Shown: piece by piece, positions 9,089 to 17,093 of the stretch
Layout of the letters: the number at the start of each line of letters is the position of its first letter
Numbering within the stretch: position 1 is the first letter of the stretch
Source of the DNA: Paraburkholderia kirstenboschensis
GTDB lineage: Bacteria; Pseudomonadota; Gammaproteobacteria; Burkholderiales; Burkholderiaceae
Assembly (NCBI RefSeq): GCF_904848585.1
Contig: NZ_CAJHCR010000001.1
Location: 310,001 to 374,000, forward strand
Direction: 5' to 3'
Length of the DNA stretch: 64,000 bases
Translations under genes and position numbers: made by a program
The notes under the pieces: model-generated
Seen by the model: only the letters and a program-made list of their open reading frames with translations
Database searches by the model: none
Told to the model about the DNA's origin: nothing

Positions 9089-10234
9089 TCAGAAGCGGTG
9101 ACGCAGACCTGCCGTGACCGCAACCTGCTTGTTGTTGCTCGAAGCACCCAGGCCGTTGATGTCGGCACCAACGATGGCGCCCTCGTTGACTTGTTGGTAT
9201 TCGCCCTGCAGATAAACGTCCGTGCGCTTGGACAGTGCGTACGCCGTTTGCAGATTGAACTGGTTCCAGTGCGGGCGAGTGCCCGAAAGGCTCGCACGCG
9301 TGTACGTGTACGAACCGGCAATGCTGACAGCCGGCGTCAAAGCGTAACGAGCGTTTGCTTCGTAGTTCTGGAAGTGCGCGCTGTTGTTCGGAAGGCCGAT
9401 GCCGCCGGGTTGGCCCGATGCACCTGCGCCGATGCCGACGAGACCCGACAGATTCGTCTGCGAATAGACGAGGCCGACGGTTGCCGGACCAAACGCGTAG
9501 CTGGCGCCTGCGCCCCACGTCTGCTGACGGCGAGCGAAGAACGTGTTGTCGCTGGACACGGCGCCACCGGCGTTGAACGCCGCAGACGCGGCGTTCGCGC
9601 CGTTGCTGTTCAGTTGCAAATACGCTGCGCCGACGTTCAGGCCGCCCCAGTTGTACGACGCGCCCGCGCTGTAGGCGCGGTTGTTTGCGAAGCCGTCAGC
9701 CTGGTTCGAGAAGCCATACATGCCGCCGAACTTGAAGCCGCCGTAGTTCGTGCTCGTGTATTTGACCGAGTTGTTGACACGGAACGAGTTGTTCAGGTTG
9801 TCGTTGTCGAACGGATGGGCGAACTGCGTGCCGCCGTATTGCGTGCCGGTCAGCGCGAGCGGGCCAACGTAATCGACCATGCTGTCATATTGACGGCCGA
9901 GCGTTACGGCACCGAACTGGGTGCTCGACAGGCCAACGAATGCCTGACGGCCGAACTCGCGACCGCCTTGTTTCAGCGAGCCGTCATTGATGCCGAAGCC
10001 GTTTTCCAACGTGAAGATCGCCTTCAGGCCGCCACCGAGGTCTTCAGCACCGCGCAAGCCCCAGCGGCTACCGTTCACCGAACCGCTCGTCTGTTGCCAG
10101 TTGCTGTGGCCGTGCTGGTTGTTGGTGTAGGTGATGCCGGCGTCGATCAAGCCGTACAAGGTGACGCTGCTTTGAGCGTGCGCCGCAGTTGCAAAAACGC
10201 CCGTCAGGGCCGCGACCATGAGAGTCTTTTTCAT
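9089..10234 (-). CDS. Gram-negative general porin (OmpC-like, betaproteobacterial type)
   Basis: Outer membrane trimeric porin of 381 aa. A Sec signal peptide MKKTLMVAALTGVFATAAHA is cleaved before QSSVTLYGLIDAGITY, the start of the 16-stranded barrel in Burkholderiaceae porins. Family motifs include SRWGLRGAEDLGGGLKA and FGRQAFVGLSS, and the last residue is the terminal Phe (AGLRHRF) needed for barrel assembly. The open frame extends to 10288, but the signal peptide fixes the start. Monocistronic, with its own terminator. Confidence 0.95.
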   Translation of the reverse strand: MKKTLMVAALTGVFATAAHAQSSVTLYGLIDAGITYTNNQHGHSNWQQTSGSVNGSRWGLRGAEDLGGGLKAIFTLENGFGINDGSLKQGGREFGRQAFVGLSSTQFGAVTLGRQYDSMVDYVGPLALTGTQYGGTQFAHPFDNDNLNNSFRVNNSVKYTSTNYGGFKFGGMYGFSNQADGFANNRAYSAGASYNWGGLNVGAAYLQLNSNGANAASAAFNAGGAVSSDNTFFARRQQTWGAGASYAFGPATVGLVYSQTNLSGLVGIGAGASGQPGGIGLPNNSAHFQNYEANARYALTPAVSIAGSYTYTRASLSGTRPHWNQFNLQTAYALSKRTDVYLQGEYQQVNEGAIVGADINGLGASSNNKQVAVTAGLRHRF

Positions 10235-10640
10235 CTTGTTACTCCGAAAGCGAGAGTGAGCGGTGAATCGTGCTTCGGAACCCTTCACGCGGGCGCTGCG
10301 AGAGGCGTATCCGTGTCAAGGTGCGCTTAAAGATAGAGCGCTGATTTCCGGTTACGCAAAGTGTAGAGAGAGGCTCGAATCAGTGGACGTTTCGATTCTC
10401 GCAATAAAGTATTACTTGATTCGAAACGATGAAAGAATTCCGCGAAAGCCTTGCCGGTCAACGCTTCCAGGCATGCCAGCAACTAGGGGAACAAGTGGAT
10501 GGCAAATGGCGTTGCGAAATAGCGACGCTAATTCGATGCGAAAAAACAACGAAATTGAATTGGAAGGCTATTGTTGTCGTTCTAGCAACAGACGATTGTA
10601 TTTTGTGTGAATAATAGATTTGGGATTAAAAGCTATACTG
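10235..10640. other. Non-coding region upstream of the porin
   Basis: About 400 bases, lower in GC than the surroundings. Short rightward frames (for example 10429-10614) have no ribosome binding site or recognisable protein. It probably carries the porin promoter on the reverse strand (AT-rich 10400-10440), but I cannot fix its elements. Confidence 0.5.
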
Positions 10641-10644
10641 AAAT

Positions 10645-10730
10645 CTCTGCTTTCCGAAGCGGACTTTTTCGTTGACGAAAAAGATCTCCAAACCTTTGTC
10701 GGCGCGACTTCCCAGTCGCGCTTTTTTTTC
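10645..10730 (+). ncRNA. Candidate small structured RNA with intrinsic terminator
   Basis: Three consecutive hairpins in about 85 nt: GCTT/AAGC (10649-10660), CTTTTTCG/CGAAAAAG with loop TTGA (10664-10683) and GCGCGACT/AGTCGCGC with loop TCCC (10702-10721), the last followed by eight T residues. A TATACT hexamer at 10634-10639 sits at -10 distance from the proposed 5' end, although I see no good -35. No rightward gene ends here, so the terminator has no other client. Inferred, not recognised as a known family. Confidence 0.5.
10702..10729 (+). terminator. Rho-independent terminator
   Basis: 8-bp GC-rich stem (10702-10709 with 10714-10721) and an eight-T tail on the forward strand; probable 3' end of the small RNA proposed at 10645. 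Confidence 0.8.
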
Positions 10731-10771
10731 GTCTGCGGATCGCGCGTTAGCGTCGTAGCGTCAGAAGATGA

Positions 10772-11020
10772 TCAGTGCGCAGATGCGGTGCGGTCCGCAT
10801 TCCACTCGTTCGCCGTGGTCGAGGTCCAGTCTTCCATGACGTAGTGGCGCGCGTCCATTGGTGAGGACAGGAGGTTCTGCCAATGGTCGCCGTGCCACAT
10901 CGGATCGAACTCCAGCGCCGATGGTCGACCTGGCTTGGGTTGAGTGGGCGAGGCGGCTGGCGATTGTGCTAGATGGGGGATCAGCTTGGAAAGGATTCGG
11001 CGGATTTCACTGAACTGCAT
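10772..11020 (-). CDS. Hypothetical small protein (82 aa)
   Basis: From the ATG at 11020, which has a strong AGGAGA five bases upstream. The product starts MQFSEIRRILSKLIPHLAQ, then a Pro-rich linker (PTQPKPGRP) and a Trp/His-rich tail (MWHGDHWQNLL, ARHYVMEDW). I recognise no family. The frame remains open upstream but without a ribosome binding site. Confidence 0.6.
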   Translation of the reverse strand: MQFSEIRRILSKLIPHLAQSPAASPTQPKPGRPSALEFDPMWHGDHWQNLLSSPMDARHYVMEDWTSTTANEWNADRTASAH

Positions 11021-11585
11021 GGCAATCTCCTGAGACGCATTACTGCAAATGCTCGATTCATGATGCGTTTCGGCAGGTCGGCGAACAACTCGTAGAAACA
11101 CTTACCAATGTGGCGAATCGTTACAGGCACCGGCGGCGGAAAATATTTCCTTTCTTACGATTTAGCGATTATCGGTTTTGGGTAAAGTTGACGTAAGGGC
11201 GAAAGTACGAACGATTAATCCCAGATATCAATTCGTTAAGCGCACAAGAAACATCTGCGACCAAAGCTTTAATTAAGTTCACGGCTTCATTAATCGAAGT
11301 GGATGTGACGATCGTTTGTGCACTTCTTCGAAAGGCGCACTACAAAGCTGAAAAGCGCTCAACCTCTTTTACCGAATGTGGTTTGACATCGCACGGCGAG
11401 GCGGAAAGGCAAGCGGCGAACGTCCAGCCGTTGTCGGGCGCGACTGCCACTTGGCAAGATGGGACACGGTCGCCGCTAAAACCCTTTGCCGACGGAGGCT
11501 GGACCACGCGGTGGTCACGCCCACAGGTCAGCCGCCGCCAACTAGTGCATACTTGCCGCAAAGTCACGCGTCCAAGCATTCCTTC
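11021..11585. other. Intergenic region without a supported gene
   Basis: About 560 bases, AT-rich around 11140-11310. Frames here are shadows or lack ribosome binding sites. It may hold promoters for the leftward small protein and the rightward exonuclease. Confidence 0.5.
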
Positions 11586-12737
11586 ATGTCTGAACAGTTT
11601 TTGCCCGAACCGGCCCTCAAAGATCCGATCGTCTTCGTCGATCTGGAAACCACCGGCGGCTCGACTAACGAGCACCGCATTACCGAAGTCGGCGTCGTCG
11701 AAGTAGGGCCGGCCGGCGTCACGCGCTGGAGCAGCCTCGTCGATCCGCAGCAACCGATCCCGTCGTTCATCCAGCAGCTCACCGGCATCACAAACGCGAT
11801 GGTGCGCGGCGCGCCGACGTTCGACGCCATCGCGCCCGAACTGTTTGCGCGACTCACCGGCAAACTGTTCGTCGCGCATAACGCCAGCTTCGACCGAGGT
11901 TTTTTGCGCGGCGAATTCCGCCGCGTCGGCCTCTCATTCGACCCGGACGTACTGTGCACCGTGCGCCTGTCGCGCGCGCTGTTCCCGTCCGAAAAGCGCC
12001 ACGGGCTCGACGCCTTGGTCGAGCGGCACTCGCTGGTGCCGTCCGACCGGCATCGCGCGCTTGCCGACGCCGATCTGATCTGGCAATTCTGGCAGCGGCT
12101 TCACGGCCTCGTGCCGCTAGACGTCCTGCGCGCGCATATCGAGCGCACTACGCGGCGCTATCGGCTGGCAGGCGACATCACCGAAGATCTGCTTGAGACC
12201 GCGCCTGCTGGATGTGGTGTCTATGCATTCTATGGAGACAACGATTTGCCGCTGTACGTCGGACGGAGCGTGCGTGTCCGTCAGCGGCTTCGTGCGCATC
12301 TGACAGGCGAGCGGCGTTCGTCGAAAGATATTCGGCTGGCGCAGCAGGTGAGGCGCGTAGAGTGGCGCGCCACCGGCGGCGAATTGGGTGCGATGCTCGC
12401 CGAGGCGCAGTGGATCGCGACGCTGCGGCCGGGGCATAACCGCGTGCCGCGCGTCACGAAGAGCGATCCCGCGGGCGCGCCGTGGCCGTTCCAGGGACCT
12501 GTCGTTTTCGAGGAGCATGAAGAAGCGTCGCAGGCGCGCGCTTTCCATGTCGTCGACCAATGGTGTTACATCGGCCATGCTCCGTCGTTGGCCCAGGCGA
12601 CCGAACTGCATGCCGCCAGTTTGACCGGCGGATTCGAAGCGTCGACCTACAAGATTCTTCAGAGCCACCTCGCGCGCGGGTTGCGGATGATGCCGCTGAG
12701 CGTGCTGGGCGGCGTGCCTGTCGCAGGCATCGTTTGA
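11586..12737 (+). CDS. DEDDh 3'-5' exonuclease fused to a GIY-YIG nuclease domain
   Basis: 383-aa protein. The N-terminal 180 residues are a DnaQ/PolIII-epsilon type exonuclease: DLETTG (from residue 19, metal-binding Asp and Glu), HNASFDRGFL, and HRALADADL with the DEDDh histidine. From about residue 205 a GIY-YIG domain follows (GVYAFY, then LYVGRS and an arginine-rich helix, with Glu in AMLAEAQWI), like the N-terminus of UvrC or Cho. Such fusions are probably DNA-repair nucleases; the exact role is not known to me. The upstream open frame to 11376 has no family support. Monocistronic. Confidence 0.88.
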   Translation: MSEQFLPEPALKDPIVFVDLETTGGSTNEHRITEVGVVEVGPAGVTRWSSLVDPQQPIPSFIQQLTGITNAMVRGAPTFDAIAPELFARLTGKLFVAHNASFDRGFLRGEFRRVGLSFDPDVLCTVRLSRALFPSEKRHGLDALVERHSLVPSDRHRALADADLIWQFWQRLHGLVPLDVLRAHIERTTRRYRLAGDITEDLLETAPAGCGVYAFYGDNDLPLYVGRSVRVRQRLRAHLTGERRSSKDIRLAQQVRRVEWRATGGELGAMLAEAQWIATLRPGHNRVPRVTKSDPAGAPWPFQGPVVFEEHEEASQARAFHVVDQWCYIGHAPSLAQATELHAASLTGGFEASTYKILQSHLARGLRMMPLSVLGGVPVAGIV

Positions 12738-12844
12738 TCGCGCTCGCCTGATTGCGCGGCCGCTATGCGCGACCAGGCGAGATCTCGTCATTCCTCGCGG
12801 CGCAACGTTCCTCTTTGCGCCCGCGTCTTGCGTCTACCGCGCCG

Positions 12845-13441
12845 TCAGCCGGTTGCGCCGACGCCACCGCTTTCGCACACGTGTCCAAGCGCGCGAGCCA
12901 ATGCCGCTGAGCGCGTGGAATCGTAGCGAGTCAGAGACTTCCAGTTAGCCAGCGATTGCGCGACGCGCGACGGACAATCCGGCGCCGCGCGCAGCGGTTG
13001 CACGCGAGCGAGGCCGGCGACGAGCGATTGCGTCAGGCGATCCAGTTGCGGACGCGTGCTCGTTGCCAGGTCGGGCGCCGGTTCCTGCGGCGGCTGCGTT
13101 GCACGCCAGCTTGCAAAGAGCGCGTTCTGCACGTCTTTGCTCGCGTCGATCTGATCCTGGAAGAACGCGCGCGCGAACGCCGGATCGACGTTGGCGGCTG
13201 CCGCTCGTTTCTCCACATCTGCAAGCAACGCCTGCTCGCGCGGCGTGTCGGTGATTGCCTGGTGATGGGCCCACTTCCAGCGCGCCACCGGTTCTGCGAG
13301 CGCGAGTCGCTGCGACGCGAGCGCGATCAGATTGGTGAGCGCCGTATCGTCGCCGTCGGCGAGGGCAGAAGTAGGTGCGAACGAGAGTGATGCGAAAAGC
13401 GCAAGCGCACACGGCGCGGCAAAGCGAAACAGGCGATTCAT
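12845..13441 (-). CDS. Secreted (periplasmic) chorismate mutase, AroQ gamma class
   Basis: 198 aa with a signal peptide (MNRLFRFAAPCALALFASL... ending near ALA-DGDD) and an all-helical chorismate mutase domain: LIALASQRLALAEPVARWKW with the conserved Arg/Lys, then EQALLADVEKRAAAANVDP and FFQDQIDASKDVQ. Converts chorismate to prephenate outside the cytoplasm; the gamma class is known from Gram-negative and mycobacterial secreted enzymes of uncertain purpose. No aromatic pathway gene adjoins it. Confidence 0.88.
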   Translation of the reverse strand: MNRLFRFAAPCALALFASLSFAPTSALADGDDTALTNLIALASQRLALAEPVARWKWAHHQAITDTPREQALLADVEKRAAAANVDPAFARAFFQDQIDASKDVQNALFASWRATQPPQEPAPDLATSTRPQLDRLTQSLVAGLARVQPLRAAPDCPSRVAQSLANWKSLTRYDSTRSAALARALGHVCESGGVGATG

Positions 13442-13660
13442 AAGCTGGACGATGGCCGGGCGGCCGTGAAAGGAAACCTGAAGAATAGACGATGCGTCAC
13501 TGCGCGAGTGTTCTCGCCGGCATCTAGACCGGTGCCGCCGCCAGTTGGGGCAGGACAGTCAGTTCACGCAAGCAGAGGCGGGCGCAGGCTCGAGTGCGAG
13601 CGTCGACGCCAGACAGCGCTAGTCCGCCTGGTTGGAGCGTGATCCAAAGAAATTAACGAA

Positions 13661-13708
13661 CCGCGCGCAGCCGCGACTCGTGCACCGCGCGCAGCCGCGA
13701 CTCGTGCA
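13661..13708. repeat. 24-bp tandem repeat, two copies
   Basis: Two perfect head-to-tail copies of a 24-bp unit (13661-13684 and 13685-13708) beginning CCGCGCGCAGCCGCGACTCG, in the non-coding stretch just 3' of the 49-aa leftward ORF. The rest of 13442-13748 shows nothing I can name. Confidence 0.9.
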
Positions 13709-13748
13709 GTAAGCACAAGTACCGCTACCGTGTCGCGCCACCGCACAA

Positions 13749-13898
13749 TTACTTTGCGTCGTACGACTTACGTTGTTCGTCGAAAAAGGCGCGCACGTGC
13801 TCCGGCAGTCCAGCCCCCAGAAACTCGACGCCGACAGGTTCCGGATCCGGGCTAAAGACTTTATCCGGGGTCGGGATCTTCGGTGGTTTGGCATCCAT
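13749..13898 (-). CDS. Small hypothetical protein (49 aa)
   Basis: A short leftward frame from the ATG at 13896-13898 to TAA at 13749-13751. It begins MDAKPPKIPTPDKVFSPDPE and ends RAFFDEQRKSYDAK. AAGGAGA lies six bases ahead of the ATG, the best ribosome binding site in this region, and codon choice fits the genome in this frame. No family recognised; Pro/Asp-rich N-terminus and charged helical C-terminus, no signal peptide or membrane segment. Confidence 0.65.
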   Translation of the reverse strand: MDAKPPKIPTPDKVFSPDPEPVGVEFLGAGLPEHVRAFFDEQRKSYDAK

Positions 13899-14574
13899 GA
13901 TCGTTCTCCTTTACAAACCGATTATCGGCCTCGTGCCCCGTGTCGCACCAGTGTCCGATTAGCATCACACCTTCTTTGTTGCTTTAACGGCACAGCGCAC
14001 CATTTCAGCAGAGCTTCTGTTCAAATTTATAGGTTCGCTTGCGTTGTTCTTCTGCGGCCTTGCGTACAGTTCCCGCATCCATTGTTCTGCGAAATCGTCG
14101 CGAGCCTTGTCGGGCGGGCCGTTGCGGCAGTGGGCAGCCCCTTCGCGTAATCAGTCTTCAGTTTGTTGCGGGTATTCCCCGATTCGCGGTGAATTTGTGC
14201 ATTGCCGCATCGGAATAATCTGCCCAATAAAAAGCGAACGTTCGTTTATTGCCGATCGGACATTTATTCGGTTGCGAATAGCGGATTACTTGGTAAACGA
14301 TTGATTTGTCACCTCGTTGACGACTGACCAAAATTTTCAGCGCATTTGCGCGAAAGGCTTCTACGCGTGCGAGGGCTTCAGGCAATCTCGTACTGCCGTC
14401 GTCAACGTTGCGCACTTTGCGCCAAAACATCGTCTTCTTAATGACGAACCCGGCCGCGCCAATATCGGCTCCTATGATGAAGGTGGCTGTTATCAGCAGG
14501 CCACGGTGCGGTAGACAACTGACACCCGGCCGCTAACGCGGAAGATGGTTGTCTTCGCCTTCAGAGGGTTAGTC
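13899..14574. other. Low-GC intergenic region
   Basis: About 675 bases with noticeably lower GC than neighbours. Open frames on both strands (for example 14158-14430 leftward, 14044-14304 rightward) lack good ribosome binding sites and have unusual composition. No gene is supported. Confidence 0.5.
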
Positions 14575-14787
14575 ATGGAAAACGCTGTGTACTGGAATGG
14601 ACGCCAGGTCGGGATCGAATGCGACGGCCGCATCTCGTGGTTTCCGTCAGCGCCGCAGGAGGCAGTTGCTGCGTACGGCGACGCTAAGCGCGCGGAAGGC
14701 GAAGTGGTCGTTCAGAGGAGCGATCCGGTCGTCGCGCGCAACCTCGGCACTGTCGCGCACTTCGATAGACCTGACTTGCGCGGCTAG
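14575..14787 (+). CDS. Hypothetical small protein (70 aa)
   Basis: Starts MENAVYWNGRQVGIECDGRI at the ATG 14575, with AGAGGG six bases upstream, and ends before a strong terminator. Short and without signal or membrane segment. I recognise no named family. An in-frame ATG at 14545 would add ten residues but has no ribosome binding site. Confidence 0.7.
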   Translation: MENAVYWNGRQVGIECDGRISWFPSAPQEAVAAYGDAKRAEGEVVVQRSDPVVARNLGTVAHFDRPDLRG

Positions 14788-14810
14788 GGAGTTACCCAAA
14801 GAGGTCGACG

Positions 14811-14850
14811 AAAAGCAAAAAGCCCAGTCGCAATGACTGGGCTTTTTGCT
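14811..14850. terminator. Bidirectional Rho-independent terminator
   Basis: 9-bp stem AGCCCAGTC / GACTGGGCT (14821-14843, loop GCAAT) with A-rich sequence on the left and T-rich on the right. It serves both the rightward 70-aa gene and the leftward tRNA-Thr. Confidence 0.88.
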
Positions 14851-14860
14851 TGAATCTTGA

Positions 14861-14936
14861 TGGTGCCGGAAAGAGGAATCGAACCCCCGACCTTCGCATT
14901 ACGAATGCGCTGCTCTACCGTCTGAGCTATTCCGGC
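14861..14936 (-). tRNA. tRNA-Thr (anticodon CGT)
   Basis: The reverse strand folds as a 76-nt tRNA with 5' GCCGGAA acceptor, anticodon loop TTCGTAA (CGT, reads ACG), T-loop GTTCGATT and encoded CCA at 14861-14863. Confidence 0.95.
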
Positions 14937-14990
14937 ATCAGGAGAAACGAGATTATAGGGACTTCTTTATTGGCTTGGCAAGCCCTCGAA

Positions 14991-16007
14991 TCACTTTTTT
15001 GTTTCGAGATGGTAGCGGGTCACGCGGTCCACTTCGTTCTTCGAGCCGAGGAACACCGCAACGCGCTCATGCAAGCTCTTAGGCTGAATGTCGAGAATGC
15101 GTTTTTCGCCGTTGGTCGCAGCGCCGCCCGCCTGTTCGACGATAAACGCCATGGGGTTCGCTTCGTACATTAGCCGCAGCTTGCCGGGCTTATCCGGCGT
15201 GCGCTTGTCGGCCGGATACATAAAGATGCCGCCGCGATTCAGGATACGGTGCACGTCTGCCACCATCGACGCAATCCAGCGCATGTTGAAGTCGCTCTGA
15301 CGCGGGCCGTCTTTACCCTGCTTGAGTTCGCCGATGTACTGCTCGACCGGCGGATACCAGTGACGCTCGTTCGACGCATTGATTGCATACTCGCGCGTTT
15401 CGACAGGAATGCGCATATCGCTTTGCGTGAGGACCCACGAACCGAGTTCACGGTCGAGCGTGAAGCAGTTCACGCCATTGCCGGTGGTCAGCACCAGCAC
15501 GGTTTGCGGTCCGTACACCGCATAACCGGCAGCGACCTGTTCTGTGCCTGGCTGCAGGAACGACTGTTCGGTGGGTTGCTGGCCGTCGGGGCAGCGGAGT
15601 ACCGAAAAGATCGTGCCGATAGAAACGTTCACGTCGATGTTCGATGAGCCGTCGAGCGGATCGAACACGAGCAGATACTCGCCCTTCGGATAGTTCGCGG
15701 GGATAGGGAAGAACTGCTCCATTTCCTCCGACGCCATGCCCGCCAGGTTGCCGCCCCATTCGTTGGCTTCGAGCAGGATTTCGTTCGACAGAATGTCGAG
15801 CTTCTTCTGCACTTCACCCTGGACGTTCTCGCTGCCCGCCGTGCCGAGCGCGTCGCCCAACGCGCCTTTGCTGACGTGATAGCTGATCGCCTTGCATGCG
15901 CGCGCGACAACTTCGATCAAAAGCCGCAGGTCGGCCGGCAGGTTATTGGTTTCCCGCTGCTGCTCGATCAGGTACTTCGTGAGAGTGGTACGACGTTGCA
16001 AGGCCAT
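14991..16007 (-). CDS. fbp: Fructose-1,6-bisphosphatase class I
   Basis: 338-aa gluconeogenic enzyme, FBP to F6P. It begins [19 protein letters not shown]; metal-binding and active-site motifs [12 protein letters not shown] and [20 protein letters not shown] are intact, as is the C-terminal [20 protein letters not shown] lies seven bases ahead of the ATG. Monocistronic between tRNA-Thr and higBA. Confidence 0.97.
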   Translation of the reverse strand: MALQRRTTLTKYLIEQQRETNNLPADLRLLIEVVARACKAISYHVSKGALGDALGTAGSENVQGEVQKKLDILSNEILLEANEWGGNLAGMASEEMEQFFPIPANYPKGEYLLVFDPLDGSSNIDVNVSIGTIFSVLRCPDGQQPTEQSFLQPGTEQVAAGYAVYGPQTVLVLTTGNGVNCFTLDRELGSWVLTQSDMRIPVETREYAINASNERHWYPPVEQYIGELKQGKDGPRQSDFNMRWIASMVADVHRILNRGGIFMYPADKRTPDKPGKLRLMYEANPMAFIVEQAGGAATNGEKRILDIQPKSLHERVAVFLGSKNEVDRVTRYHLETKK

Positions 16008-16138
16008 TGCTGTACTCCAGGAGGCTTGAGGAATATCCCGATTTTAACCGCTTGGTGTGTCCGCTCCGTGCTTTTGACATCGGAGCGCGCGTGCAATGTC
16101 GCGCGATCGACAAGAGCGGCTCCGCATGAGCAAGCCGA

Positions 16139-16594
16139 TCAGCCTTTGCGCCGGGCCTTGCCGCCCGTCGCGCTGCCGCTCACGCTTGCTGCGAGCGCCG
16201 CAGCCCGAGCGTGTTCCGCCGATACCTTGGGCAGCTTCGGGCGGTCCGCCTTGGGCATGGGATCTATCTCGCGTTCGATCTGCTCGCCCGCCGCCGCCGT
16301 GGCAACGCGCAGGTCGTAGGCGATTTGCAGATTGAGCCAGAACTGCGCGCTCGCGCCGAAATAGCGCGCGAGGCGCAGCGCGGTGTCCGCCGAGATTGCG
16401 CGCTTACCGCGGACCACGTCGTTGATGCGCGGCGCCGGTACGCGCAACGCGAGCGCAAGCGCGTTGACTGACATGCCGAGCGGTTCGAGAAATTCGCTGC
16501 GCAGAATCTCGCCAGGATGGATCTCCTCGATGCTGTCTCCCGCGTCGATGTCGGAGAAATCGATACTGTCCAGATTGGAGCGTTTGATGACCAT
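16139..16594 (-). CDS. higA: HigA family antitoxin, XRE-type HTH
   Basis: 151 aa. The HigA signature IHPGEILRSEFLEPLGMSVNA is followed by the helix-turn-helix (LALALRVPAPRINDVVRGKR, ISADTALRLARYFGASAQFWLNLQ). The tail is Lys/Ala-rich and longer than usual. Start at the ATG 16594, preceded by GGGAGA. It follows the toxin gene by 16 bases, the toxin-first order of higBA, and is expected to repress the operon and neutralise HigB. Confidence 0.93.
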   Translation of the reverse strand: MVIKRSNLDSIDFSDIDAGDSIEEIHPGEILRSEFLEPLGMSVNALALALRVPAPRINDVVRGKRAISADTALRLARYFGASAQFWLNLQIAYDLRVATAAAGEQIEREIDPMPKADRPKLPKVSAEHARAAALAASVSGSATGGKARRKG

Positions 16595-16610
16595 GCCGGT
16601 CTCCCAATAA

Positions 16611-16892
16611 TCAGTGATAGTCGACAATCTCAACATTCAGCGCCTCGCCTTCGATAAAGTGAAAACAGATGCGCCATTGCGCATTGATCCGGATGCTCCA
16701 TTGCCCGCTGCGTTGGCCTTGCAATGCTTCGAGCCGGTTGCCGGGCGGCGTGTGCAAGCTGTGGATGCAGTCCGCAGCGTCGATCATCAGCAACTTGCGG
16801 TACGCAAGCGCCTGGATATGACGTGGCAGCGTATGTACAAACTTGCCCTGAAAGATTCTCGCCGTAGCCTTGTCGCCAAATGTCGTGATCAT
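16611..16892 (-). CDS. higB: HigB family toxin (RelE-like mRNA interferase)
   Basis: 93 aa, full length for the family: MITTFGDKATARIFQG at the start, LRKL-type helix (LAYRKLLMIDAA), then PPGNRLEALQG and WSIRINAQWRICFHF, the conserved core with catalytic Arg residues. Ribosome-dependent mRNA cleavage is the known activity of HigB toxins. Located upstream of higA, with an iterated operator-like sequence about 20 bases before its start. Confidence 0.93.
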   Translation of the reverse strand: MITTFGDKATARIFQGKFVHTLPRHIQALAYRKLLMIDAADCIHSLHTPPGNRLEALQGQRSGQWSIRINAQWRICFHFIEGEALNVEIVDYH

Positions 16893-16932
16893 GGGATGAT
16901 ATAACGCAACTCGTTAAACGTAAACCGTTAAA
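16893..16932 (-). promoter_or_regulatory. higBA promoter/operator candidate
   Basis: Three 7-mers lie head to tail on the forward strand: CGTTAAA (16912-16918), CGTAAAC (16919-16925), CGTTAAA (16926-16932). On the reverse strand a TTTACG / 17 bp / TATCAT promoter-like pair overlaps them, but its -10 lies only three bases from the higB ATG, so the message may be leaderless or the true -10 is elsewhere. HigA binding here is inferred from position. Confidence 0.45.
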
Positions 16933-17035
16933 TGAATGCGTTTACTTTCACCCCTCGGGGCGCGAACGAACAGTCGGCCAGACGGCTAATGTCCATGCGA
17001 GCCTCCGCCCCCGAAGTCGTCCGAAAAAAAGGGCG

Positions 17036-17066
17036 AAAAAAAGCCGACAACGTGTGCCGGCTTTTC
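17036..17066 (-). terminator. Rho-independent terminator of pepN
   Basis: On the reverse strand an AAAAGCCG / CGGCTTTT stem with an 11-base loop is followed by further T residues, 28 bases past the pepN stop. Confidence 0.65.
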
Positions 17067-17093
17067 GATACGGAGGACCGCGTCAGAAGTGCG

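Noticed and set aside
14044..14514. Short frames on both strands in the low-GC region
   Set aside because: No ribosome binding sites, odd composition, no recognisable protein.
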